NCBI RefSeq assembly: GCF_011174775.1
Contig: NZ_JAANHS010000007.1
Span: 124,001-188,000 of the forward strand
From: Rhodobacter calidifons
GTDB lineage: Bacteria > Pseudomonadota > Alphaproteobacteria > Rhodobacterales > Rhodobacteraceae
Direction: 5' to 3'
DNA: 64,000 nucleotides
Part shown: positions 10,376-17,533 of the stretch, one piece after another
Position numbering within the stretch: the stretch's first letter is position 1
Layout: each line of letters starts with the position of its first letter
The notes under the pieces: model-generated
Database searches by the model: none
What the model saw: only the letters and a program-made list of their open reading frames with translations
Told to the model about the DNA's origin: nothing
Position numbers and translations under genes: made by a program

Positions 10376-11284
10376 TCAGCCCTGAAGCGCCTTGGCGACT
10401 TCGGCAGCGAAGTCTTCCTGCTTCTTCTCGATGCCTTCGCCGACCGCCACGCGGGCATAGCCGGTGATCTCGACACCCGCTTCCCTCGCCGCGGCTTCCA
10501 CGGTCAGGTCGGGGTTGATGACGAAGGCCTGGCCCAGCAGCGTGTTCTCTGCCAGGAACTTCTTCATCCGGCCGGGGATGATGTTGTTGTGGATCACGGC
10601 TTCGGGCTTCGGCTTGGCCGAGGCGGCGTTCTCTTCCAGCGCCTTGGCGGTCTGGACGGCCAGCTCACGCTCGACCACGGCGGGGTCCAGTGTGGCCTCG
10701 GACAAGGACAGCGGGTTGGTCGCGGCGATATGCATCGCGAACTGCTTGCCGATCTCTTCCGCCTTGGCCTTGTCGCCCTTCAGCGCCACCAGGACGCCGA
10801 TCTTGCCCATGCCGGGCGCCGCCGCGTTGTGGACATAGGACACCACGGTGTCGCCCTCCAGCACATGCAGGCGGCGGAAGGTCATGTTCTCGCCGATGCG
10901 GGCGATGGCTTCCTGGATCACCGTCTCGACCGTCTTGCCGTTCAGATGCGCGGCCTTCACCACCTCGACCGAATCGCCGGTGGTCAGCGCGACGTTCGCA
11001 ACGTCCCGCACCAGCGCCTGGAAATCCTCGTTCTTGGCAACGAAGTCGGTTTCCGAGTTGATCTCGATGGCAACACCCCGGCCGTCCGTCACGGCCACGC
11101 CGATCAGACCCTCGGCGGCGACGCGGTCGGCCTTCTTGGCGGCCTTGGCCAGACCCTTGGTGCGCAGCCAGTCGACGGCGGCTTCCATGTCGCCGTTCGT
11201 CTCGGTCAGCGCCTTCTTGGCGTCCATCATCCCTGCGCCGGTCGATTCGCGCAGTTCCTTCACCATCTGAGCGGTGATCGTCAT
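10376..11284 (-). CDS. tsf: translation elongation factor Ts
   Basis: EF-Ts is the guanine nucleotide exchange factor for EF-Tu in the cytosol. The 302 residues start with the UBA-like module [20 protein letters not shown] and continue with the conserved [12 protein letters not shown] exchange motif (TDFVAKN contacts EF-Tu). The repeated core extends to the C-terminal AEVAKAL. It follows rpsB on the same strand with a 75-bp gap that contains a strong hairpin, the classic rpsB-tsf arrangement. Confidence 0.98.
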   Translation of the reverse strand: MTITAQMVKELRESTGAGMMDAKKALTETNGDMEAAVDWLRTKGLAKAAKKADRVAAEGLIGVAVTDGRGVAIEINSETDFVAKNEDFQALVRDVANVALTTGDSVEVVKAAHLNGKTVETVIQEAIARIGENMTFRRLHVLEGDTVVSYVHNAAAPGMGKIGVLVALKGDKAKAEEIGKQFAMHIAATNPLSLSEATLDPAVVERELAVQTAKALEENAASAKPKPEAVIHNNIIPGRMKKFLAENTLLGQAFVINPDLTVEAAAREAGVEITGYARVAVGEGIEKKQEDFAAEVAKALQG

Positions 11285-11308
11285 CGGTTCACTCCTTGAA
11301 AGAGATGT

Positions 11309-11332
11309 CCCGGCGGAGTTAGGTCCGCCGGG
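11309..11332 (-). terminator. hairpin between rpsB and tsf
   Basis: CCCGGCGGA (11309-11317) and TCCGCCGGG (11324-11332) form a perfect 9-bp stem with a 6-nt loop in the 75-bp rpsB-tsf gap. No U-run follows, so it is more likely a partial terminator or processing/stability element that sets the S2 to EF-Ts ratio. Confidence 0.5.
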
Positions 11333-11359
11333 TGACAGTCTTGTGACGCAGACAGTCGA

Positions 11360-12136
11360 TCAGGCCTCGGCGGTGACTTCGGCCGCGGCGACCGCTTCCT
11401 CCACCGGGGCCGCTTCCAGCGCGCCAAGATCGACCCCCGCCGCGCCCATCTGGGCCGACATGCCGTCCAGCGCGGCACGGGCGATCAGGTCACAGTACAG
11501 CGCGATGGCGCGGGCCGCGTCGTCGTTGCCCGGGATGACATGGGTCACGCCCTTGGGCGAGCAGTTGGTATCGACCACGGCCACCACCGGGATGCCCAGC
11601 TTCTGGGCCTCCTGCACGGCCAGGTTTTCCTTGCCCACGTCGATGATGAACAGAAGATCCGGCACCCCGCCCATCTCGCGGATGCCGCCAAGGCTGGCTT
11701 GCAGCTTGGCCTGGTCACGCTCCATGCCCAGGCGTTCCTTCTTGGTCAGGCCTTCGCCGCCCGCGCCAAGGATTTCGTCCAGCTGCTTCAGGCGCTGGAT
11801 CGACTGCGAGACGGTCTTCCAGTTGGTCAGCGTGCCGCCGAGCCAGCGGTGGTTCATGTAATACTGCGCGCATTTCTCGGCGGCTTCGGCGATCGGCTTC
11901 TGGGCCTGACGCTTGGTGCCGACAAAGAGGATGCGGCCGCCCTTGGCGACGGTGTCGCGCACGACCTTCAGCGCCTGGTCCAGCAGCGGAACGGTCTGCG
12001 TCAGGTCGATGATGTGGATACCGTTGCGCTCACCGTAGATGTATTCCGCCATGCGGGGATTCCAGCGGGCGGTCTGGTGGCCGTAGTGAACGCCAGCTTC
12101 CAAGAGCTGACGCATGGTGAACTCGGGAAGAGCCAT
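11360..12136 (-). CDS. rpsB: 30S ribosomal protein S2
   Basis: Small-subunit ribosomal protein S2, needed for S1 docking and 30S assembly. The 258 residues begin [20 protein letters not shown] and contain [32 protein letters not shown] and [11 protein letters not shown]. The tail after about residue 235 is Ala/Glu-rich, as in other alphaproteobacteria. I start at ATG 12136; a 43-residue upstream extension is unlike S2. It leads an operon with tsf from the promoter at 12263-12291. Confidence 0.98.
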   Translation of the reverse strand: MALPEFTMRQLLEAGVHYGHQTARWNPRMAEYIYGERNGIHIIDLTQTVPLLDQALKVVRDTVAKGGRILFVGTKRQAQKPIAEAAEKCAQYYMNHRWLGGTLTNWKTVSQSIQRLKQLDEILGAGGEGLTKKERLGMERDQAKLQASLGGIREMGGVPDLLFIIDVGKENLAVQEAQKLGIPVVAVVDTNCSPKGVTHVIPGNDDAARAIALYCDLIARAALDGMSAQMGAAGVDLGALEAAPVEEAVAAAEVTAEA

Positions 12137-12262
12137 GCCTTGTCCTTTTCCGGTTTGAACCTCGGCGCCGCCGTCTTCACCCCGGACCTGATCCGGGGCA
12201 ACCGGTGGACCGCACGGGATTTCTCCCCGCATCGGCCCCGACGACACCTGTGAAGTGGCGCG

Positions 12263-12291
12263 CATATAGACGGGATGCGGCCCTGGCGCAA
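12263..12291 (-). promoter_or_regulatory. promoter of rpsB-tsf
   Basis: On the minus strand, a -35 TTGCGC (12291-12286) and a -10 TATATG (12268-12263) are separated by exactly 17 bp. This places a start near 12256, about 120 nt before the rpsB ATG. Confidence 0.6.
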
Positions 12292-12325
12292 GGGGCGGCG
12301 TGACACGCGGACGGCCGGGCCGACG

Positions 12326-12682
12326 TCAGCCGAAATCGTGGTAGCCCTCGGCAATGGCCATGTCGAATTCCGCCACACCGTCGAACAGTCCCTCGCCGAT
12401 CTTCAGGGCGGCCTCGTCGACGGCCTCGCGGGCACGGTCGAGGCTGGGAAACTCAACCACCAGAAGACGCGGCGGAAGCGAGCCGCTGAGAACCGTCACC
12501 GCCGGGCTGCGGATCACGATCCGGCCACCGAGATAGTCGATCGTCTCCTCGGCGATCTCAAGCAGGTTGAAATAGCGCACCGGATCGACGATTCGCACAC
12601 CGATCACCCAGTAGCCGCGTTTCGGGCGGTCACGGACCACCCCGGACGGCTTCGCATACCAGCCTGGAAAGACATCGGACAT
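12326..12682 (-). CDS. DUF1330-type small protein
   Basis: A 118-residue protein of the ferredoxin-like DUF1330 kind (dimeric alpha-beta barrel). Visible traits are RGYWVIGVRIVDPVRYFNL and a YLGGRIVIR strand, with PPRLLVVEFPSLDRAREAVD near the end. No enzymatic role is established for this family. I chose ATG 12682 because GGAGG sits 8 nt upstream; a TTG two codons earlier is weaker. It is divergently placed from psuK. Confidence 0.7.
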   Translation of the reverse strand: MSDVFPGWYAKPSGVVRDRPKRGYWVIGVRIVDPVRYFNLLEIAEETIDYLGGRIVIRSPAVTVLSGSLPPRLLVVEFPSLDRAREAVDEAALKIGEGLFDGVAEFDMAIAEGYHDFG

Positions 12683-12869
12683 CAGCAAGGCCTCCGTGGA
12701 AATGCCGTCGTTTCAACACTCGGACCGGACATCGGCTGCATCCTATAGGCGAGTGAAGCTGTCAGCAATTCGCTTTCCGCCTGGGCGGCGCCATGGCTGG
12801 TCCTTCGGGCGCCGACGCGGGCTGCAAGAGCGGTTGACCCTGCCTGTCGGAACAAGGCAGAAGGCGCGC

Positions 12870-13760
12870 ATGGCGCCTGACATTCTCTGCATCGGCTCGG
12901 TCCTGTGGGACATCATCGGCCGCTCGCCCACCTCGATGCGGCTAGGCTCCGACGTGCCGGGGCGGATCACCCGCCTGCCGGGGGGCGTGGCGATGAACAT
13001 CGCGATGACGCTGCGGCGGTTCGGAATGACCCCTGCCCTGCTTACCGCCGTCGGTCGGGACGCCGAGGGCGACGAGCTGATTGCCGCCTGCGACCGGCTG
13101 GGGCTGGGGACGGATACGGTCTACCGGTCCGACGACCTGCCCACCGACCGCTACATGGCCATCGAGGGCGCGAACGGGTTGGTCGCGGCCATCGCGGATG
13201 CCCATTCGCTGGAGGCCGCGGGCGACAAGATCCTGCGCCCGCTGGCCGATGGCCGTCTGGGAACCGAGGTCGCGCCCTGGTCCGGGCCCATCGCGCTGGA
13301 CGGCAACCTGACCGAGGGCCTGCTGGCCGAGATCGCCGTCTCGCCGCTGTTCCTGCGGGCCGACCTGCGCGTGGCCCCGGCGTCCCCGGGCAAGGCGGGC
13401 CGGCTGCTGCCGTTGCTGAACCACCCCTCGGCAACGCTTTATGTCAACCTCGAAGAGGCCAACATCCTGGCCCGCAGCGAAGCCGCCACGGCAGCCGAGG
13501 CCGCACAGGCGCTGCTGGCGCGGGGGGCGGGACGGGTGCTGGTGACCAACGGCGGCGCGCCTGCCGCCGAGGGACGCCGAGGTCAGGGCGTCATCACGGG
13601 CCAGCCGCCGCAGGTCCTTGTCACGCGGGTCACCGGGGCGGGCGATACCTTCATGGCCGCGCATCTGGTGGCCGAACGCCGCGGCGCCGACCGCCAGTCC
13701 GCATTGGACGAGGCGCTGCGCGCCGCCGCAACCTATGTCTCGGGAGATATCGGTTCATGA
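12870..13760 (+). CDS. psuK: PfkB-family kinase, likely pseudouridine kinase
   Basis: A 296-residue ribokinase-fold sugar/nucleoside kinase. It opens with a substrate-binding strand DILCIGSVLWDIIGRSP, has GGVAMNIAMTLRRFG in place of the usual GG-N-A motif, and ends with the PfkB signature VTGAGDTFMAAHL, which contains the catalytic Asp and the anion hole. Its stop overlaps the start of the pseudouridine-5'-phosphate glycosidase gene (ATGA), so the substrate is most likely pseudouridine. The substrate call rests on this coupling; the kinase family call is firm. Confidence 0.85.
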   Translation: MAPDILCIGSVLWDIIGRSPTSMRLGSDVPGRITRLPGGVAMNIAMTLRRFGMTPALLTAVGRDAEGDELIAACDRLGLGTDTVYRSDDLPTDRYMAIEGANGLVAAIADAHSLEAAGDKILRPLADGRLGTEVAPWSGPIALDGNLTEGLLAEIAVSPLFLRADLRVAPASPGKAGRLLPLLNHPSATLYVNLEEANILARSEAATAAEAAQALLARGAGRVLVTNGGAPAAEGRRGQGVITGQPPQVLVTRVTGAGDTFMAAHLVAERRGADRQSALDEALRAAATYVSGDIGS

Positions 13761-14671
13761 CCCTGCCCCTCACCTTCTCGCCCGAAGTGGCCGAAGCCCG
13801 TGCCGCTGGCGCGGCGATCGTGGCCCTTGAAAGCACGATCATCACCCATGGCATGCCATTCCCGCAGAACGTGGAAACAGCGCGCCGGGTAGAGGCCGAG
13901 GTGCGCGCCGCAGGTGCCATTCCCGCGACCATCGCGATCATGGACCGCCGGATCCATATCGGGCTGACCGACCGTCAGCTTGACGCGCTGGGTCAGGCGA
14001 AGGGCGTGGCCAAGCTGTCGCGCGCGGACCTTGCGGCCTGCCTGGCCAGCGGCGGAACCGGGGCGACCACCGTCGCCGCCACGATGATCTGTGCGCATCT
14101 GGCGGGCATCGGGGTCTTTGCCACCGGCGGGATCGGCGGGGTGCATCGGGGTGCAGAGACCAGCTTCGACATCTCGGCCGACCTGCGCGAACTGGCCGAA
14201 ACTGCGGTCAGCGTGGTTGCTGCCGGCGCGAAGGCGATTCTCGACCTGCCGAAGACGCTGGAGGTGCTGGAAACCCTGGGCGTGCCGGTGATCGCCTTCG
14301 GCCAGGACGATTTTCCCGCCTTCTGGTCGCGCAGTTCGGGCCTGCGCGCGCCCCTGCGGATGGACCACCCCGCCGATATCGCCGCCGCCCATCGTCTGCG
14401 CGGCCGCCTTGGCCTGCCAGGCGGCCAGCTGATCGCGAACCCGATCCCGATCGAGGCCGAAATCCCTCGCGCCGAGATCATGCCGCAGATCGAGGCCGCG
14501 CTGGCCGAGGCCGAAGCCCGGGGCATCGCCGCCAAGGCGGTCACGCCCTTCCTCTTGCAGCGCATCTTCGACCTGACCGAGGGCCGCTCGCTGACGGCCA
14601 ACATCGCGCTGGTTCTGAACAATGCCCGCCTTGCCGCCGCGATTGCCCGGGAACTGGCCGCACCGGGCTGA
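13757..14671 (+). CDS. psuG: pseudouridine-5'-phosphate glycosidase
   Basis: Cleaves the C-C glycosidic bond of pseudouridine-5'-phosphate to uracil and ribose-5-phosphate, allowing salvage of pseudouridine from RNA turnover. The 304 residues carry the family hallmarks VALESTIITHGMPFPQN (catalytic Glu), LARLS-like KLSRADLAACL, GGTGATTVAATMICAH and the manganese/active-site loop GIGGVHRGAETSFDIS. The ATG overlaps the psuK stop, so translation is coupled. A dedicated pseudouridine transporter is not visible nearby. Confidence 0.94.
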   Translation: MTLPLTFSPEVAEARAAGAAIVALESTIITHGMPFPQNVETARRVEAEVRAAGAIPATIAIMDRRIHIGLTDRQLDALGQAKGVAKLSRADLAACLASGGTGATTVAATMICAHLAGIGVFATGGIGGVHRGAETSFDISADLRELAETAVSVVAAGAKAILDLPKTLEVLETLGVPVIAFGQDDFPAFWSRSSGLRAPLRMDHPADIAAAHRLRGRLGLPGGQLIANPIPIEAEIPRAEIMPQIEAALAEAEARGIAAKAVTPFLLQRIFDLTEGRSLTANIALVLNNARLAAAIARELAAPG

Positions 14672-14749
14672 ATTTCCCGCGATCTTCCACAGGCATGCTT
14701 GCGAAGCCTGCGGCAGAACCCCTAGATAGGCCGCGAAGGGGACCCATCC

Positions 14750-15433
14750 GTGACCGAACCCACCACGACAAACCGCCGCGGCTTTCTTGCCGGACTGCGC
14801 GCGAGCTTTCTGACCGGCCTGGTCGTCGTGCTGCCGATCGGGCTGACGATCTATTTCGTCTGGGCGGTGATCGGCTGGATCGACGGCTGGATCCTGCCCC
14901 TGATTCCCGCCTACTGGCAGCCGAACGCGGTCATCCTGCGCTGGTTCGGCCCGGACTACGAATTTCCGGTCCGCGGGGTCGGTGTGCTGGTCTTTCTGGT
15001 CGTCACCATCATCATCGGCTGGCTGGCCAAGGGTCTGATCGGGCGGTCGATCATCCGTTCGGGCGAGGAACTGGTGGACCGGATGCCCGTGGTCCGGTCG
15101 GTCTACGGGGCCATCAAGCAGGTGGCCGAAACCTTCTTCAACAAGAAGGAGAAAAGCTTCGACAAGGTCGTCCTGGTGGAGTTTCCCCGTCCCGGCTCAT
15201 GGGCGCTGGGATTCCTGTCCACCCGGCCGAAGGGAGAACTGGCCGACCGGCTGGCAAGGCTTGGCCCCGACATGTCGGCCGTCTTTGTCGGCCTTACGCC
15301 CTTCACCAGCGGGATGCTGCTGTTCGTCCGGACCCAGGACCTGATCGTGATGGACATGGGCGTTGACGACGCGGCCAAACTGATCGTCTCGGGTGGGCTG
15401 GTCTACCCCTTGCCGAAGGACAGCGCGGCCTAG
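14750..15433 (+). CDS. DUF502 family membrane protein
   Basis: A 227-residue membrane protein with two N-terminal hydrophobic helices (about 20-45 and 80-105), a cytoplasmic segment, and the DUF502 traits MPVVRSVYGAIKQVAETFF and FLSTRPKGE. Function unknown; homologues are common in Proteobacteria and plants. It starts at GTG 14750 with GAAGGGGA upstream. A possible promoter TTGCGA-N18-TAGATA lies at 14699-14728. Its stop overlaps the convergent patatin gene by 4 bp, so no terminator fits between them. Confidence 0.82.
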   Translation: MTEPTTTNRRGFLAGLRASFLTGLVVVLPIGLTIYFVWAVIGWIDGWILPLIPAYWQPNAVILRWFGPDYEFPVRGVGVLVFLVVTIIIGWLAKGLIGRSIIRSGEELVDRMPVVRSVYGAIKQVAETFFNKKEKSFDKVVLVEFPRPGSWALGFLSTRPKGELADRLARLGPDMSAVFVGLTPFTSGMLLFVRTQDLIVMDMGVDDAAKLIVSGGLVYPLPKDSAA

Positions 15434-16440
15434 CCGAGCAGCCCCTTCAGGTCCGTGCCTTCCAGGCCAGGCTTCGCGCCGCCCCCGGTCAGGAACCGTT
15501 CGGCCGCCGCCCGTCCGGCTGCCTTCAGCCGCGACAGCAGCAGCGGGGTCGGCGCCAGCTTGGAATCGGCGGTCAGGCTGTTCATCAGCCCCTCATCCGA
15601 GATCAGCTGGACGTTGACAGCCTTCATCCTGCCGCGCTCCATCCGGCCCTCGGCGATCAGGCGCCGGACGAAGTTGATCGCGCGCAGCTCGCCCAGAAGG
15701 CTGGCGTTGAAGCTGATCTCGTTGATCCGGTTCTGGATTTCAAGCGGCGTGTCGGGAACCTGGTCCCGCCGCATCGGGTTGATCGACACGACCAGGATGT
15801 CATCGGGCAGGTCCGGTTCATACAGCGGAAACAGCGCCGGGTTGCCGGTGTAGCCGCCATCCCAGTAGGCCTCGCCGCCGATCTCGACCGCCTGGAACAC
15901 CGTGGGCAGGCAGGCCGAGGCCAGCAGGGCCTCGGGGCCGATGTCCTGGCCCTGGAACACCTTGATCTTGCCGGTCCGCACATTGGTCGCGCTGACGAAA
16001 AGCCGAGGTCCCTCGGCGGCACAGACTTGGGTGAAGTCCAGGTCGCGCACCACCGGCTCCAGCGGGTTCGTCCAGCGGGAGCCCATGACATAGGGCGAAT
16101 AAAGCTGCGCCGCGATGGCCTGGGGCGAAAAGGGCAAGAGGGCGGCGGTCGTGGTCTGCCAGAAGCGGATCGCGGGCAGGAAGGGGGCGATCCAGGGCAG
16201 CATGCGGAAATCGCCGATCTCGCCGACCTGGGTCCAGAGCCGGTCCAGCCGCTTGCGCGCCGCCCCCCTGCCCCCGGAGATCAGGCCGGATTTCAGCGCC
16301 GCCCCGTTCAGCGCCCCGGCCGAGGTGCCGGAGATGCCCGCGATCTCCAGGTCGTCCTCTTCAAGCAGCCGGTCGAGCACCCCCCAGGTGAAGGCGCCAT
16401 GCGCCCCGCCGCCCTGCAGGGCCAGGTTGACCCGCCTCAT
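15430..16440 (-). CDS. patatin-like lipolytic acyl hydrolase
   Basis: A 336-residue patatin-fold serine hydrolase. It begins with the oxyanion loop LALQGGGAHGAFTWG, has the nucleophile elbow GISGTSAGALNG, and completes the Ser-Asp dyad with WDGGYTGNPALF. There is no signal peptide, so it should be cytosolic. It lies downstream of 3-hydroxybutyrate dehydrogenase on the same strand (61 bp, containing two hairpins), which suggests a link to PHB or lipid turnover. A PHB-related substrate is an inference from context only. The start ATG 16440 was chosen because homology begins there. Confidence 0.85.
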   Translation of the reverse strand: MRRVNLALQGGGAHGAFTWGVLDRLLEEDDLEIAGISGTSAGALNGAALKSGLISGGRGAARKRLDRLWTQVGEIGDFRMLPWIAPFLPAIRFWQTTTAALLPFSPQAIAAQLYSPYVMGSRWTNPLEPVVRDLDFTQVCAAEGPRLFVSATNVRTGKIKVFQGQDIGPEALLASACLPTVFQAVEIGGEAYWDGGYTGNPALFPLYEPDLPDDILVVSINPMRRDQVPDTPLEIQNRINEISFNASLLGELRAINFVRRLIAEGRMERGRMKAVNVQLISDEGLMNSLTADSKLAPTPLLLSRLKAAGRAAAERFLTGGGAKPGLEGTDLKGLLG

Positions 16441-16451
16441 GTCCGGGCCCT

Positions 16452-16492
16452 GCAAATCTTTTCGAAAAGATCTGCGAAATCCTTCGAAGGAT
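16452..16492. repeat. tandem palindromic hairpins between bdhA and patatin gene
   Basis: Two back-to-back perfect palindromes: ATCTTTTCGAAAAGAT (16456-16471), extended by GCA/TGC on its outside, and ATCCTTCGAAGGAT (16479-16492). They fill the 61-bp gap. The same two-hairpin layout recurs at 42622-42663 and 47611-47653. Confidence 0.7.
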
Positions 16493-16501
16493 CTTGTCGC
16501 C

Positions 16502-17275
16502 TCACAGCGCCGTCCAGCCGCCATCGACAGAGATCGTGGTGCCCGTCACCTGATCCGCCGCCGGGCTGCACAGATAGACCGCGGTGCCGCCGATCTGTTC
16601 CACCGTGGCGAACTGGCGCGAGGGCTGACGCTGAAGCATCACCTCGCGGATCACCGTCTCGCGGTCCATGTTGTGGACCTTCATCTGCTCGGGGATCTGC
16701 GCCTCGACCAGCGGCGTCAACACATAGCCCGGGCAGATCGCGTTGCAGGTGATGCCCTGCCCTGCCACCTCCAGCGCCACGGTCTTGGTCAGCCCGACCA
16801 CGCCGTGCTTGGCCGCGACATAGGCCGACTTGAACGGGCTGGCCGTCAGTCCGTGCGCCGAGGCCACGTTGACGATCCGCCCCCAGCCCTTCGCCCGCAT
16901 CCCCGGCAAGGCCGCCGCCGTGGTGTGGAAGGCCGAGCTCAGGTTGATCGCGAGGATCGCGTCCCATTTCTCGACCGGGAACTCCTCGACCGCGCAGACG
17001 AACTGGATGCCGGCGTTGTTGACCAGGATGTCGCAGCCCCCGGCCTTTTCGACCAGCGCGCGGCATTCGGCCCCCTTGGACATGTCGGCCGGGATATAGC
17101 GCACCGGGACGCCATGGCGCGCGCCCAGTTCGGCGGCAAGCGCGTGGTCCTCGGGCCGGTCGGTGAAGCTGTTGAGAATCACCTCGGCCCCGGCCGCCGC
17201 CAGCGCCTCGGCAACGCCCAGCCCGATTCCGGAGTTCGATCCCGTGACCACCGCCCGCTTGCCCGAAAGTGTCAT
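16502..17275 (-). CDS. bdhA: 3-hydroxybutyrate dehydrogenase
   Basis: An NAD-dependent short-chain dehydrogenase that oxidises D-3-hydroxybutyrate, released from PHB, to acetoacetate. The 257 residues show the classical SDR pattern: TGSNSGIGLGVAEALA cofactor loop, NNAG in ILVNNAGIQ, and the catalytic Ser-Tyr-Lys in VNVASAHGLTASPFKSAYVAAKHG. The 3-hydroxybutyrate dehydrogenase traits PGYVLTPLVEAQIP and QPSRQFATVEQIGG are also present. The open frame continues far upstream, but ATG 17275 is where homology begins. It heads an apparent two-gene unit with the patatin gene. Confidence 0.93.
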   Translation of the reverse strand: MTLSGKRAVVTGSNSGIGLGVAEALAAAGAEVILNSFTDRPEDHALAAELGARHGVPVRYIPADMSKGAECRALVEKAGGCDILVNNAGIQFVCAVEEFPVEKWDAILAINLSSAFHTTAAALPGMRAKGWGRIVNVASAHGLTASPFKSAYVAAKHGVVGLTKTVALEVAGQGITCNAICPGYVLTPLVEAQIPEQMKVHNMDRETVIREVMLQRQPSRQFATVEQIGGTAVYLCSPAADQVTGTTISVDGGWTAL

Positions 17276-17290
17276 CCAAGCCTCCAGATG

Positions 17291-17322
17291 CTGCACATGC
17301 AAAAGCATGGCATGCCTTGCAG
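17291..17322. promoter_or_regulatory. TGC/GCA-rich dyad before bdhA
   Basis: A 32-bp segment beginning CTGCA (17291-17295) and ending TGCAG (17318-17322), with ATGCAAAAGCAT and GGCATGCC inside, ends 16 bp before the bdhA ATG. PhaR, the PHB-sensing repressor of Rhodobacter and Paracoccus, is known to bind TGC-rich dyads of the CTGC-N3/4-GCAG kind. The match here is partial, so the assignment is tentative. Confidence 0.35.
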
Positions 17323-17347
17323 GGGAACGGAAGTCACGGGTGAGAGA

Positions 17348-17423
17348 TAAAAAAACGCCGGCGCAAGGCCGGCGTTCAGTCTTTGAGGCAGGTTTCATAC
17401 AGGCAAGAAACCTATCGAGCAGT
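17348..17423 (-). ncRNA. candidate trans-acting small RNA, about 75 nt
   Basis: A self-contained transcription unit in the 258-bp gap between bdhA and the solute-binding protein. Promoter elements at 17458-17430 predict a start near 17423. The RNA would form a first hairpin, AGGTTTC/GAAACCT (17413-17407 with 17396-17390), exposing the loop TTGCCTGTAT. A single-stranded stretch follows, then a terminator stem of 9 bp (17376-17368 with 17362-17354) ending in seven U. No protein frame explains the terminator, and both neighbouring genes read away from it or start after it. Expression is unproven. Confidence 0.55.
17349..17376 (-). terminator. rho-independent terminator of the small RNA
   Basis: AACGCCGGC (17354-17362) and GCCGGCGTT (17368-17376) form a perfect 9-bp stem with a 5-nt loop. 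The minus-strand transcript ends with a run of seven T (17355-17349). It points into the bdhA upstream region and cannot serve the plus-strand gene. Confidence 0.8.
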
Positions 17424-17429
17424 AAGGTG

Positions 17430-17458
17430 TTTATAGTCCCCTCTCTGCCGATGGCCAA
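17430..17458 (-). promoter_or_regulatory. promoter of the candidate small RNA
   Basis: Minus strand -35 TTGGCC (17458-17453) and -10 TATAAA (17435-17430), 17 bp apart. The next minus-strand terminator is about 75 nt downstream. Confidence 0.5.
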
Positions 17459-17467
17459 GCTAAAAGT

Positions 17468-17496
17468 TTGAATTGATTCAATCTCCGTCCTAGTCT
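17468..17496 (+). promoter_or_regulatory. promoter and overlapping palindrome of the solute-binding protein gene
   Basis: -35 TTGAAT (17468-17473), a 17-bp spacer, and -10 TAGTCT (17491-17496). A 14-bp palindrome TTGAAT-TG-ATTCAA (17468-17481) covers the -35, which would suit a repressor. The promoter diverges from that of the small RNA. Confidence 0.5.
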
Positions 17497-17533
17497 TGCC
17501 ACATACAACCGCAGGAGAGGGGAGCGAGGGGGA

